A stretch of DNA of 33,238 nucleotides from Chara braunii. Its lineage: Eukaryota > Streptophyta > Charophyceae > Charales > Characeae. Positions 9,263 through 17,163 of this stretch are shown in pieces. The stretch is taken from contig BFEA01000017.1 of NCBI GenBank assembly GCA_003427395.1, forward strand, positions 726,138 to 759,375, written 5' to 3'. Numbering within the stretch: the first letter of the stretch is position 1; each line of letters starts with the position of its first letter. A model generated the notes under the pieces. The model was not told where the DNA came from and did no database searches. It was given only the letters and a program-made list of their open reading frames with translations. Position numbers and translations under genes: made by a program.

Positions 9263-10195
9263 GATTCCCCTACCCCCCCTACTTCCCTGCCTCCTCCCGT
9301 CGGGCACCCTGGACCCAAACGACTCGTCTCCCCTCGATCGGAGTCGGCCACCATCTCACGCTCGACCCGCTGGTCACGGGGCGAGCCGACCCACGACTAC
9401 CCACTCCGCTATTGCGGTCCCCTCCCTCTCACCGGTGGTCCCCTGTCCCCATACCACAACCCATCTCTCCCCCCACCTCCCACATTGTCTACCTCTCTTA
9501 CTCCACCGCCCACGGACAGGGCTACAGTTGAGGAGATTGTCGCGGAGCCGTCCACCTCGCAGACGTCCACCCACCCGACGGTCCAATGTCAGCCCTCTGT
9601 GGACCCCACGGACCTTCGCGCTGTTCTTGCGTCTCTCCTTGCATCTCTGCAAGCGCGACTCGATGCGCTTGCACCTCTGGAGATGCTCTTGCCCTTGAAG
9701 TTCACTGCCTCAAGGGTTCTCCTCATCGCCTCCCCACCGCTCTGAAACCTCATCCCCTACCGGATTAGAGTCCGGATCTCCACGACTTTAGGGACGGAGA
9801 CGTGGTGTGGTTCGTCCTCCTCCGCAGGCCAGGCCCAACACTCCCACTTTCAAGCGGTGAGTGTTGCTGCCGCTCAGACCATACCGTCTGTTGCGGCACA
9901 TCCATTGGCCCCCGCCGCTCCCGCCGCCCCTGCCGCTTCGGCCACTGCCGCATGTGCTGTTGCCCAGATGCCGGTATCTGGCCATGCATTTTCATATACC
10001 CACCCCGGTGCTGCTTCCCAGCTTCCTGCAGCGGTCGCAGCAGTAGGGCCCGGAGTTCTTCCTCCTCCCTCTAGGGTGCTCTCTCCGCCCCCTCCACCTC
10101 CGACCCCTCGCACCAAACGGGTGGCTCCCCTACAGGCCACCGTGGCGCAGCTCCAAGCGGAGATCCTATCCCTTAGACAGCCTCACCCTTCGTAG
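9263..10195 (+). pseudogene. gag: Pro/Ala-rich gag-like ORF of the plus-strand LTR element
   Basis: One frame is open from just after a TAG near 9260 to 10195 except for a TGA at 9743-9745. The product is Pro/Ser/Thr-rich, then has an Ala/Leu helix (LRAVLASLLASLQARLDAL), an Ala/Pro-rich stretch, and near its end a coiled-coil-like LQATVAQLQAEILSLRQ. This resembles the N-terminal part of gag proteins in Ty3/gypsy elements with Pro-rich leaders. Around 9745-9850 another frame reads more naturally, so a frameshift is likely. No capsid core, zinc knuckle or pol follows: the sequence is replaced near 10260 by an ORF on the other strand. Position downstream of the primer site supports gag, but there is no diagnostic motif. 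Confidence 0.45.
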
Positions 10196-10276
10196 GCTTC
10201 TCACCCTTCTTCGTCTTATACCGCCCCTCCCACCTTTGTCTTGCCGGCTCGTTTCCCTTGACCGGCTCCCCCCCCT

Positions 10277-10981
10277 CTACCCTACTACCTCGCTACGGGG
10301 GGTGTGGGGGGTGGGGGAGGGGGGGTGCAGGATGCCGCATCCCAATCCCTGGGGCAGGGAGGTCTGCAATAGTTGTAGCATCCCCGCTACCTGTGGGTGC
10401 ACGGTGTAGTTGCAGGCCTCTTGTACTGGGAAGCCGAGACCCATCTGCAGGCCATTTTGCGCCCCACAGTCTATGGTTTGTGGGTGCACCAACAACGCAG
10501 CTTGTCGTGTGGTGAGGTTGTTGTTGTTGTTCCCCTGGGCCTCAAGCAGGAGTTGTACCCCGTGGTTGTCGTTCTTGTTCCCTTGGGCCTCAAGCAGGAG
10601 TTGTATCCCTGTATCCATTGTGTCCGGGACCCCGCCCGATTGGTCCATCGGGAGAGTGCCTGATGGGTCCTCCTGCGCCCACTCCACCCCTTCCATGCTT
10701 GCCTTGCTGGCGTTGTGGTCGACCAGTAGAGGGCCTTTGTGAGCAGTGTCACAGTAACTGGAGACCCTTTCCGCAATTTTGTCCTTCCACTTGTTGAGGA
10801 TTCTTGTCTGTGTTTCTTCCTTATCCCAAACCCGGGGCACAGGTGTGGCACCTGTGTGCGGTTTTGGGGAGGTGGGGGGGATGTTCCTCTCACCATTGTT
10901 ATTATTGCTTGCTTGCGCTCCTGGTATGGCAGCTCGATTCGAGGTCTGCTGCAGTTCCTCCTGGCAAGGCAGCCCCCTCAT
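10277..10981 (-). CDS. Unrecognised 234-residue ORF with repeated LLLEAQGN motif
   Basis: ATG at 10981-10979 opens a 234-residue reading frame without interruption. It is Gln/Asn-rich and has a charged stretch (WDKEETQTRILNKWKDKIAE) that could be helical, then a tandem duplication of about 16 residues (GIQLLLEAQGNKND / GVQLLLEAQGNNNN) seen as a direct repeat at 10540-10610. I do not recognise it. Position and composition suggest gag or LINE ORF1 of a minus-strand element whose 5' leader would be 10982-11198, ending at the T25 tract. The C-terminal end is Pro-rich and may be read-through into other sequence. Confidence 0.4.
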   Translation of the reverse strand: MRGLPCQEELQQTSNRAAIPGAQASNNNNGERNIPPTSPKPHTGATPVPRVWDKEETQTRILNKWKDKIAERVSSYCDTAHKGPLLVDHNASKASMEGVEWAQEDPSGTLPMDQSGGVPDTMDTGIQLLLEAQGNKNDNHGVQLLLEAQGNNNNNLTTRQAALLVHPQTIDCGAQNGLQMGLGFPVQEACNYTVHPQVAGMLQLLQTSLPQGLGCGILHPPSPTPHTPRSEVVG

Positions 10982-11198
10982 CCTCGCACCCTGCTGTAAG
11001 CAGCTTCACCCCCTTGCCTTCTCTCCCCAACCACCAGAGCTAATCCGACCCTAAATCAGCCTGGCCCAGAAAAGGTCAATCCCTCAATACCGCCTCGGAG
11101 TCCCCCCTTCCAAGGGTAACACCTCCCACCTAGTGAAACCCTCACGGGGAGGGGCTCCAACCCTAAAGGAGAACCCCACAGATTCGCGAAGCAAGACC

Positions 11199-11223
11199 TT
11201 TTTTTTTTTTTTTTTTTTTTTTT
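11199..11223 (-). repeat. T25 tract (A tail of a minus-strand repeat copy)
   Basis: Twenty-five T lie immediately left of a minus-oriented copy of the structured repeat at 11233-11286. Read on the minus strand this is a poly(A) tail following that repeat. Confidence 0.8.
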
Positions 11224-11232
11224 GGGAACAAG

Positions 11233-11286
11233 GCTCCAATATATTCGTGGGGAGCAGCACGTGCTGGGAACCAGGCCCAGCGTCCC
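11233..11286 (-). repeat. Structured repeat R, copy a
   Basis: One of nine sites sharing a ~53-nt core. In the plus reading, GCTCC pairs with GGAGC and GCTGGG pairs with CCCAGC. The last pair is G-C here where most copies have A-T, a compensatory change. The T25 tail is only 10 nt away, so the third-hairpin segment seen in other copies is missing. Module S follows at 11305. Confidence 0.85.
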
Positions 11287-11304
11287 ATATGGAAATTTAT
11301 ATGT

Positions 11305-11351
11305 AATTTTGAAGATTGAGATACCGGGGCCACTGCCCGGCTTTGGCTCAG
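11305..11351 (-). repeat. Repeat module S, copy 1
   Basis: A ~45-nt sequence with GATACCGGGGCCA and GGCTTTGGCTCAG lies next to repeat R. Related copies are at 15911-15946 (also next to R) and at 19194-19240 in the other orientation without R. The A8 run after it at 11351-11358 could be part of the join. Confidence 0.7.
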
Positions 11352-11429
11352 AAAAAAAACAAGCTTTAAACCACACTGTATCAGATAGGGTGATGATAGG
11401 AGCATACACTCCTACCTGACACATTGGGG

Positions 11430-11483
11430 GCTCCAGTCTATTAGTGGGGAGCAACACCTGCTGGAAACCGGGTCCAGCGTCCC
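11430..11483 (-). repeat. Structured repeat R, copy b
   Basis: Same core as copy a with intact GCTCC/GGAGC and GCTGGA/TCCAGC stems. No T tract is adjacent, so this copy is truncated or tail-less. Confidence 0.85.
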
Positions 11484-11517
11484 ATAGATACAACCATATC
11501 CTCACAAATTGGCACGA

Positions 11518-11536
11518 ACTGGGAACCGGGCCCAGC
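11518..11536 (-). repeat. Structured repeat R, partial copy
   Basis: Only the second hairpin is present: CTGGG and CCCAG flank AACCGGG. This is the G-C version of the stem. Confidence 0.6.
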
Positions 11537-11602
11537 GCAAGACCTAAATACACCGTACAAAGAAAGTCCCAGGCAAGCTTTAAAACACAATCAACCACTT
11601 GA

Positions 11603-11833
11603 AGAACAATAAAACACATAGAAACTGAAATCATAACACTGTGGGACCAGACAAAAGAAAAACTAACCTTTCTCCACAACAAAAAGGAAATGAAGACAAA
11701 CACACAGCAATTCTGCAAGGACTGGCTGGGAGGGGACCAAGGGCGATGGGTAGCAGACGTGATATGGAACGGGGGACATTGTGAAGAGCAAGGGGAGATT
11801 GTCAGAGATTACCATCCGTCCCTCCACGATTGA
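11603..11833 (+). pseudogene. LINE ORF2 C-terminal fragment
   Basis: The frame from 11603 to a TGA at 11831-11833 gives about 76 residues: a helical, charged stretch (HIETEIITLWDQTKEKL), then FCKDWLGGDQGRWVADVIWNG. The same arrangement, a helical segment then SWLGGPDGGRIGKVEWKGQ, ends ORF2 of the large LINE at about 28870-28925. This is therefore a 3' fragment of a related but diverged LINE, 5'-truncated as LINE insertions usually are. The following ~230 bp may be its 3' UTR. Confidence 0.6.
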
Positions 11834-12443
11834 TGCTCAAGTACCCCTACGATCCCTTTCTGATTTCCCGGACCCCTTCTCCCCCCCCAGCGCTTTCCCT
11901 GGTGGAATTGCCAAGGTACGATGAGCTGTAACCACAAGGAGCAAGTGAGACCGCAGAATAGAACAAGAAGCCCTAGCTGGTCACCTGGTGAACGGATGTG
12001 GAGGTAAACTAGACAGGGATATGAACCTGGCACTGACAACAGAGGGTTAGGGTATAGGGTTTAAGGCTACACCCTCTACCCCAGGAAGCACTACCGTAGT
12101 ACCAGGAACCAGGCACCCAGCAGACAGTCTCCAACACTCAGACAGCTAGGTTTCTTCACAGTTGCTCACAGTTGAGCGTAGATACACAGTCGTCTCAAAG
12201 GACAAAAAACAAAAAATGGCTGTAGATTGGAGACTGTTTCTTCATTTGCCTGACAGCAGTAACTGCAGGGTGCAGAGTGTCTTCCTCTTGCTTAGAATGC
12301 ATAACACTTGCTTTTACAGTACATATCTGGCCCCATGCAGAAAGGTGAAGAGGGACTGACGCACTCTCAGGTTTACAAGAAGTCTACACGAAACTCAGTC
12401 AAATTACTCTCATGTATCATTCATGCTCTATTCATGTACTCAA
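11834..12443. other. Stretch without recognisable genes
   Basis: No convincing ORF on either strand. A short repeat-like GGGTTAGGGTATAGGG at about 12045 is a single occurrence and not a telomere array. The left end may be LINE 3' UTR. Confidence 0.5.
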
Positions 12444-12497
12444 GGGACGCTGTACCCGTTCCGGCAGGTGATGCTCCCCACCAATAGATGGGGCAGC
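12444..12497 (+). repeat. Structured repeat R, copy c
   Basis: Plus-oriented copy (starts GGGACGC). The core is more diverged: the GCTGGA stem has lost pairing at two positions. The 71 nt between core and tail contain a third hairpin, AGGCCTACT at 12505-12513 with AGTAGACCT at 12542-12550 (one mismatch). An A20 tail follows at 12568-12587. Confidence 0.85.
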
Positions 12498-12567
12498 TAG
12501 CAATAGGCCTACTCTGAGAGGCTGCTCATATCACCCCCCCTAGTAGACCTGGTCTGGACTTGTTTCC

Positions 12568-12587
12568 AAAAAAAAAAAAAAAAAAAA
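12568..12587 (+). repeat. A20 tail of repeat R copy c
   Basis: Twenty A, 71 nt after the core of a plus-oriented R copy. Confidence 0.85.
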
Positions 12588-12856
12588 GGGAATCCCCATG
12601 GGCTTTCGTCCACATGTCCTGAAGCCATTCCCAGAAAACGGAGCTGTTCCTATTCCTCAACCTACCTGCCTCACCAATTTGCGTGGCGGCGCTGCCTTGA
12701 GCTAAAAAAACGACAGATAAAAACTTCAAAAAAGAACCTAATATTTCACAATTTTCTTTTTCGTTGCATCTCACCACGCTACCACGACGCACTTCCCTGC
12801 ACTTTTTGTTCAATTTTGAAAATGTGCCTATCAACCCCAACCTTTCTGCAGTGGGG

Positions 12857-12895
<39 letters not shown>

Positions 12896-13600
12896 CCAAA
12901 AACACACGGCCCCAGTGCCCAAGGCTTATATTATCAGCAAATAGTTTGAGGCCGGGGTCCTCACAATCTACCCGGGAGGCTGGGAGCATTACCCAGTTTC
13001 GCTTACGGGGTGGGACCACACCCCGAGGGGGCCAACCCCCTCGAAATACAGACTGCAAAGCGCGAACATAGTCCAGAACGAACTGAGCTGCCCCTAACTC
13101 GGGGCAGTGGAGTTCGCTCCTCTAGGAATCGTGGCCCTCCCTCCTATCCCCACTTACCACCATCTGCTGCCCTCCTACTGTGGAGGTCGTAGTCGCAGTG
13201 GGAACTCGGAAAACGGAAGGCAAAACAGAGGGGGGGGGAAATCTGAAAAAAAAGAGGATCTATGTGCTGCGCCCCCGCATCCTTCTTTCTTTCAAACTCA
13301 ACAATGTGGTGCCAAATGCTCACCCCAGGGCCAAGTCGCACATACACCGTTGAGCCAGTTCAACGTTGAGCTAGCTCAACATGTGTGACCCCACACGACG
13401 TCTGAAATGCATCGGGAGCTGCACATCCAGGGGTTGTTCTTAGGTGTATAAAATACAAAGACTTTCGTTTCCTTTTCTTGGTTCAAGAAAGGTGCTGAAA
13501 AATCCCTCGGCCCGAATACAACGCCCCCTACCCTGCCCATCTTCCGTTGAACTACATACCCCACTGGGGGTGGGGTATGGGTTCAACGGTGCTTGTGCCA
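12588..13600. other. Non-coding mosaic with T32 tract
   Basis: No gene could be supported. There is a T32 tract at 12860-12891, two adjacent hairpins at 13006-13043 and a perfect 16-bp palindrome (GTTGAGCTAGCTCAAC) at 13365-13380. The T32 tract may be the tail of a minus-strand retroposon, but the sequence to its right does not match repeat R. Confidence 0.5.
13006..13043 (+). repeat. Two back-to-back perfect hairpins
   Basis: CGGGGTG and CACCCCG close a 6-nt loop at 13006-13025. CGAGGGGG and CCCCCTCG close a CCAA tetraloop at 13024-13043. The two stems share two bases. Both are GC-rich and very stable on paper. No poly(T) follows, so this is not a bacterial-type terminator. Confidence 0.65.
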
Positions 13601-13614
13601 TCATGACCTTCTGT

Positions 13615-13698
13615 GGGAGCACACTCTGACAGCCGTGGGAGGACACTCGGACATTCTGTGGGAGGACTGACAGCCGTGGGAGGACACTCTGACAAAGA
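13615..13698 (+). repeat. Short tandem repeat of GTGGGAGGACACTC units
   Basis: About four imperfect copies of a unit containing CTGTGGGAG or CCGTGGGAGGACACTC, spaced 20-30 bp, in direct orientation. Confidence 0.7.
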
Positions 13699-13733
13699 GT
13701 GTTCATGCTGTGTTTGGCTGTGCAGCCCCAAAC

Positions 13734-14219
13734 TCATTTCTGTGAATGCACCAAGCCAGGATTACTGTCTACGTTCATTTCATGTTCTAGTGAGTCCCTG
13801 TCTCGGACGTTGCGTAGTATGCTGTTGCTGCCAGCATTGTTGTTGCAGATGTTGTTGCTGGTTCTGCCGTTGTTGCTGCCGCTGTTGTTGGTGTTGGTGT
13901 TGCTGCTGGCAATGCGGCTGCTGCTGCTGCGGTTGCTGTTGCTGTTGCTGCTGCTGTTGCTCTTGCAGTTGCTGGTTACGAGTTTGCTGATGCTGGTGTT
14001 GGGTTGCTGGATATGGGATTGCAGCTTTCGCTGGTTCTGCTGCAACTGTGGGTGCGGTGGTTGTGGTCGTGGTTGTGGATGTTGCTGCTGCGGCCGCAGT
14101 TGCTGGTGTTGCTGATGCTGGTTCTGCTGCTGCTGTGGGTGCGGTGGTTGTGGCTGTGGATGTTGCTGCTGCTGATGCTGATGCTGGTGTTGGTGCTGCT
14201 GTTGGTGTCGCGGTGGCAC
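13734..14219 (-). CDS. Gln/His/Pro-rich low-complexity ORF in CAG-type repeat
   Basis: The minus strand is open for 161 codons from an ATG at 14219, starting MPPRHQQQHQHQHQHQQQQ and continuing with Gln, His, Pro, then Ser and Asn. An ~87-nt unit is repeated about twice (14033-14118, then 14119-14200). Because GTTGCTGCTG-type DNA lacks stop codons in several frames, both strands are open here (poly-Leu and poly-Val on the plus strand). Codon content alone cannot show that any frame is used. It could be a polyQ-type protein or just an expanded trinucleotide tract. Confidence 0.25.
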   Translation of the reverse strand: MPPRHQQQHQHQHQHQQQQHPQPQPPHPQQQQNQHQQHQQLRPQQQHPQPRPQPPHPQLQQNQRKLQSHIQQPNTSISKLVTSNCKSNSSSNSNSNRSSSSRIASSNTNTNNSGSNNGRTSNNICNNNAGSNSILRNVRDRDSLEHEMNVDSNPGLVHSQK

Positions 14220-14304
14220 ACGTGGTTAACGGGGGACCCCCAGTTTCAGCTCCTGAGTAACAGGTCCAAAACTGAAATTAGGGTTTGGGGGTGAAATTTT
14301 ATGG

Positions 14305-14349
14305 TTTTTTTTTTTTGCCTGTTTTTTTTTTTTTTTTTTTTTTTTTTTT
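14305..14349 (-). repeat. T12 and T28 tracts (A tail of repeat R copy d)
   Basis: T12 at 14305-14316 and T28 at 14322-14349, separated by GCCTG. The second is 78 nt from the core of the minus-oriented R copy at 14428. Confidence 0.8.
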
Positions 14350-14427
14350 GAGAATTGCCCTTGCGGTATTCCTCTATCCTGACGGTGGTAGGAGAACCGT
14401 CAGAATTGAGGGCTTACCTGTCGGGCT

Positions 14428-14480
14428 GCTCCATCTATTGGTGGGGAGCAGCACCTGCTGGAAACCGGGTCCAGCGTCCC
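14428..14480 (-). repeat. Structured repeat R, copy d
   Basis: Canonical core with both stems intact (GCTCC/GGAGC, GCTGGA/TCCAGC). Between core and tail is a perfect 8-bp third hairpin, CTGACGGT at 14379-14386 with ACCGTCAG at 14396-14403. Its stem sequence is unrelated to that of other copies. Confidence 0.9.
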
Positions 14481-14837
14481 ATTGACACATCGTGCAGCAC
14501 TGAGATTGGTGTTGGTTGTTTGTCGGGGCTGTGATTATTTTTGACTCATCCTGGGGCTCCATTACCCATGGAGCTGCTAGGATCACCCTTCCCTTTTTAG
14601 GAGCACCCCATATCTATTAACCCAGCCCTTATTTCTGCAGCCCCCCTGTTTGAATATTGCTATGTCTGTTCCTGTATGCCCTTTATGTACTATTCCCCTT
14701 CACAGTTCAGCTGAACATTCTATTTACCCAAATGTATTTGTGATGGTGGCCAGAAAAAAGGCGTCGTTGTCAAACTTTAGCAGGTGGCACTACACTGCAC
14801 TCTGCGGTGCTTGCCTACCTGACAGCCTACGTCAAGC

Positions 14838-15540
14838 TTAAGGTTGTTGTGTAGCAAATTTGGTCTCATTTGGAGCATTGGAATTTCCTCTGATAAGACC
14901 ATGTCCCTCGAGATGGTGCTGTGGGGGGACGTCCCTTTCTTTCCCATTTCCACTCTCCAGGCTTGTTAAACCACCAGTACTTGGCCCAGCTATCGCAGCC
15001 GAGCCTGGAAGTGCCCTGCGCGCCGTTTCCCGCCAAAGCGCCAATTCCATTTTTGTTTTCGGAAAGGCTGGCGGCGCCAGCCTTCTAGGTCCGGTTGCCC
15101 GAAGCACGAACTTCGCGTAGCGTTAACGTTAAGGCCCGCGGCCGATATATGGGCCAAGTACTGGTGGTTTAATGGACTTTCTGTGGAAGATCAATCCTTC
15201 AAAGGCGGGGTCTTCTGGAACCCAGCGGCCTGAACCATCCTGCTGAGGCTGCACAAGCCCTTTCATTGTTTTTGCTTGCGAGTTGGGGCAGTGTAGATCT
15301 GTGGATAGGTGACCCCTGGTTCTGCATGCGTAGCACCAGGGGTCCTGAGGATGGTTCACCTGCACAGCGTAGATCTTGTCATCTTGTGTACATTCCTACG
15401 GTGATTTCACAATCAGGGAAAGGCCTGGTTGAATCAGCCCCGTCAGTCCAAGATTATACTCTAGTTTTCTCTCGATTTCAAGCGCGCTCTGGAGGCTCAG
15501 GAGTAGTTCATCCGGAGCCATGTAAAAATCGACACGTCAT
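14838..15540 (-). pseudogene. LINE ORF1-like fragment, interrupted by a TTAA element
   Basis: On the minus strand a frame beginning near 15537 reads MAPDELLLSLQSALEIERKLEY, meets a TAG near 15404, then DDKIYAVQVN, then a zinc knuckle CYACRTRGHLSTDLHC at 15335-15288 and WVPEDPAFEGLIF. The large LINE ORF1 has the same order: KVYQIYTAHKFRPW, CFKCRAYGHLCTETAC, then WYPADRGYEGWVY. Both knuckles have the unusual C-X2-C-X4-H-X6-C spacing. The fragment is cut at 15172 by an inverted-repeat element. If the element and one TTAA are removed, the frame continues as NKPGEWKWERKGRPPTAPSR and ends at a TGA near 14854. It is a distant relative of the LINE, not a recent copy. Confidence 0.65.
14966..15172. 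mobile_element. MITE-like element with TTAA flanks
   Basis: The terminal inverted repeats ACCACCAGTACTTGGCCCA match perfectly for 19 bp (14970-14988 and 15150-15168), with weaker pairing beyond. TTAA lies directly outside both ends (14966-14969, 15169-15172). It is 199 bp internal, GC-rich, with no ORF. TTAA target duplications are typical of piggyBac-type elements, but a 3-bp TWA target (PIF/Harbinger type) cannot be excluded because the ends read TTAAACC. It sits inside the LINE ORF1-like fragment. Confidence 0.75.
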
Positions 15541-15585
15541 TCTATAAGTCTACAGCCCTGGATCAATCTTTTATCAGACCCTAGC

Positions 15586-15711
15586 CCCGCCAAGAATTAA
15601 TATCCATCGAAAGCGCACATCAGGCAGGCCTCCGTTGACCTTCAAATCCCCACCAAAAATTAATATCCATAGAAAGCACACATCAGGCAGGCCTCCGTTG
15701 GGCTTCAACTC
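15586..15711. repeat. 63-bp tandem duplication
   Basis: Two adjacent copies of a 63-bp unit containing AATTAATATCCAT and CATCAGGCAGGCCTCCGTTG. Differences include CG in the first copy against CA or AG in the second, as expected from loss of CpG after duplication. Confidence 0.85.
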
Positions 15712-15823
15712 TTACCCATTTGGACACCCACTGTCTTTTGCAATACCAAGGACACGGCAGGCATGTACATGTGCTTCGAGTCATATCTGATAAATCCTCT
15801 TTTTTTTCCATTATCGGGAATTG

Positions 15824-15886
15824 GCTCTAAATGATCTATTCATGGAGAGCATCACGTGCTGGGACCCGAACTGGGCCCAGCATCCC
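15824..15886 (-). repeat. Structured repeat R, copy e
   Basis: Diverged core in which GCTCC/GGAGC has become GCTCT/AGAGC (C-G to T-A) and GCTGGA/TCCAGC has become GCTGGG/CCCAGC. Both pairings are kept. A T8 run precedes it at about 15801. Module S follows. Confidence 0.75.
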
Positions 15887-15910
15887 TTCTGAAAATGTCA
15901 AGAAACATTT

Positions 15911-15946
15911 ACTAGATACTTGGGCCATTAACCAGCTTAGGCTCAG
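15911..15946 (-). repeat. Repeat module S, copy 2
   Basis: GATACTTGGGCCATTAACCAGCTTAGGCTCAG in pieces matches module S copy 1 at the same position relative to repeat R. So S and R form one larger unit in these two copies. Confidence 0.6.
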
Positions 15947-16369
15947 AACTGCTGAGAAGTTTTAAGATTGTCTAGAGCATGGTGACAAGAGCTTTTCAGC
16001 AAGATCAGGCCTTTAACTGAATGGTAGGTTTCCCGGCCTTAAAACTGTCCTTGTGTGAAAGAAAGCTGATTCTTTGCTCCAGAAAATAAACACAATGTAA
16101 GTAAGACCTGCTGATGGGCCCACTGAAGTTTTAATTTGGGGAGGGGATGAAAGGTCATCAATGCCCTTCAAGTTGAAGGGTTGTTCAGGAGAAAATTCTT
16201 TCTGTATATGTATGATGTCAAGATTTCATGGCATTGATGTCTGACATCAGTGCCCTGTTTTTCACAGGATTTCCATATGCTTTCTCAACTCCCCCTTGCT
16301 GACCCACCCCAGCAGCTGCTCCCTTGTTTTTGTAGCCATTGAAGTCAATCGAACTGATAATGAAGAAAT
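15947..16369. other. Stretch without recognisable genes
   Basis: A/T-rich sequence with no convincing ORF, tRNA or long repeat on either strand. Confidence 0.5.
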
Positions 16370-16470
16370 TTAAACCACCAGTACCTACCGGTTGTCAAGG
16401 CCTGGGACTCAGCCTACCGGTATCCCGAACCTTCCCAAGCCTCGAGCTACCGGTGCGTACACATAAAACA

Positions 16471-16471
16471 A

Positions 16472-16514
<43 letters not shown>
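16471..16514 (+). repeat. (AAT)n microsatellite
   Basis: About 14 AAT/TAA triplets in a row. Confidence 0.95.
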
Positions 16515-16517
<3 letters not shown>

Positions 16518-16603
16518 TAAAAAACCGACATTCTTCTGCCCAAGAAAAAAAAGAAATTGAAAAACAAAGAAGCCCGTTTTGCACTTTCCGCCTTTGGGTC
16601 ACG

Positions 16604-16605
<2 letters not shown>

Positions 16606-16680
<75 letters not shown>
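16606..16680 (+). repeat. (GA)n microsatellite
   Basis: Thirty-seven uninterrupted GA dinucleotides. The Arg-Glu or Ser-Leu ORFs across it are artefacts of the repeat. Confidence 0.97.
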
Positions 16681-16685
<5 letters not shown>

Positions 16686-16807
16686 GACTTTGGTTTTGCG
16701 ATTTGGGAAATCGCACCAACCGGCGTTCGTTTCCCCGATCCCCGAAAGTCGCGGCGCGTTAACGGCCACGACTTTTTTTAATAGCTGGGCAAGGTACTGT
16801 GGTTTAA

Positions 16808-17085
16808 TGGCTTTACAGTTGGGTCCATGCCTTTACAGTTGTCCCGGTGAGCCCATTCATCACAGTTAGACATACAGAAAGCCCTGTAAAATATGGACCT
16901 TTTTTACCTGAAGTGGCGTAACTGGAACATGGTGACGTGATTGGGAACCCCTCCAGGACAAGTGGATTCCTGCCATCTTGCCCCGACCACCTGACTGAGC
17001 AATATCAGAGGCCCATATGTGCACAGCTTTTCTGTACGCTAAGCTCTCCCTGGAGCACCTTAACAAGGAAATAATTTCACTCCCT
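16808..17085. other. Stretch without recognisable genes
   Basis: No convincing coding sequence. TTTACAGTTG occurs twice near 16812 and 16833 as a short direct repeat. Confidence 0.5.
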
Positions 17086-17140
17086 GTTTGTTTGTTTGTT
17101 GGTTGGTTGGTTGATTGGTTGGTTGGTTGGTTAGTTGGTT
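17086..17140 (+). repeat. (TTTG)n/(GGTT)n microsatellite
   Basis: TTTG repeats pass into GGTT repeats with two interrupting substitutions. Confidence 0.95.
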
Positions 17141-17163
17141 TATAATTGGTGTGTTTGGGTAAG

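Larger units (their letters stand above)
16370..16807. mobile_element. Second TTAA-flanked inverted-repeat element, with microsatellites
   Basis: The left end TTAA-ACCACCAGTACCT (16370-16386) and right end AGGTACTGTGGT-TTAA (16792-16807) are imperfect inverted repeats related to the TIRs of the element at 14966-15172. Inside are three CTACCGGT octamers (16385, 16414, 16447), an (AAT)n tract and a (GA)n tract. The right flank resembles that of the first element (TTTAATGG then CTTT). The TIR match is shorter and weaker than in the first copy, so family membership is likely but the borders are less certain. Confidence 0.5.

Noticed and set aside
11056-11718. 220-codon minus-strand ORF containing a Lys run
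   Set aside because: The Lys run is a T25 tract read in reverse, and two R repeat copies account for the rest.
12045-12062. Telomere-like GGGTTAGGGTATAGGG
   Set aside because: Only two partial units, with no array.
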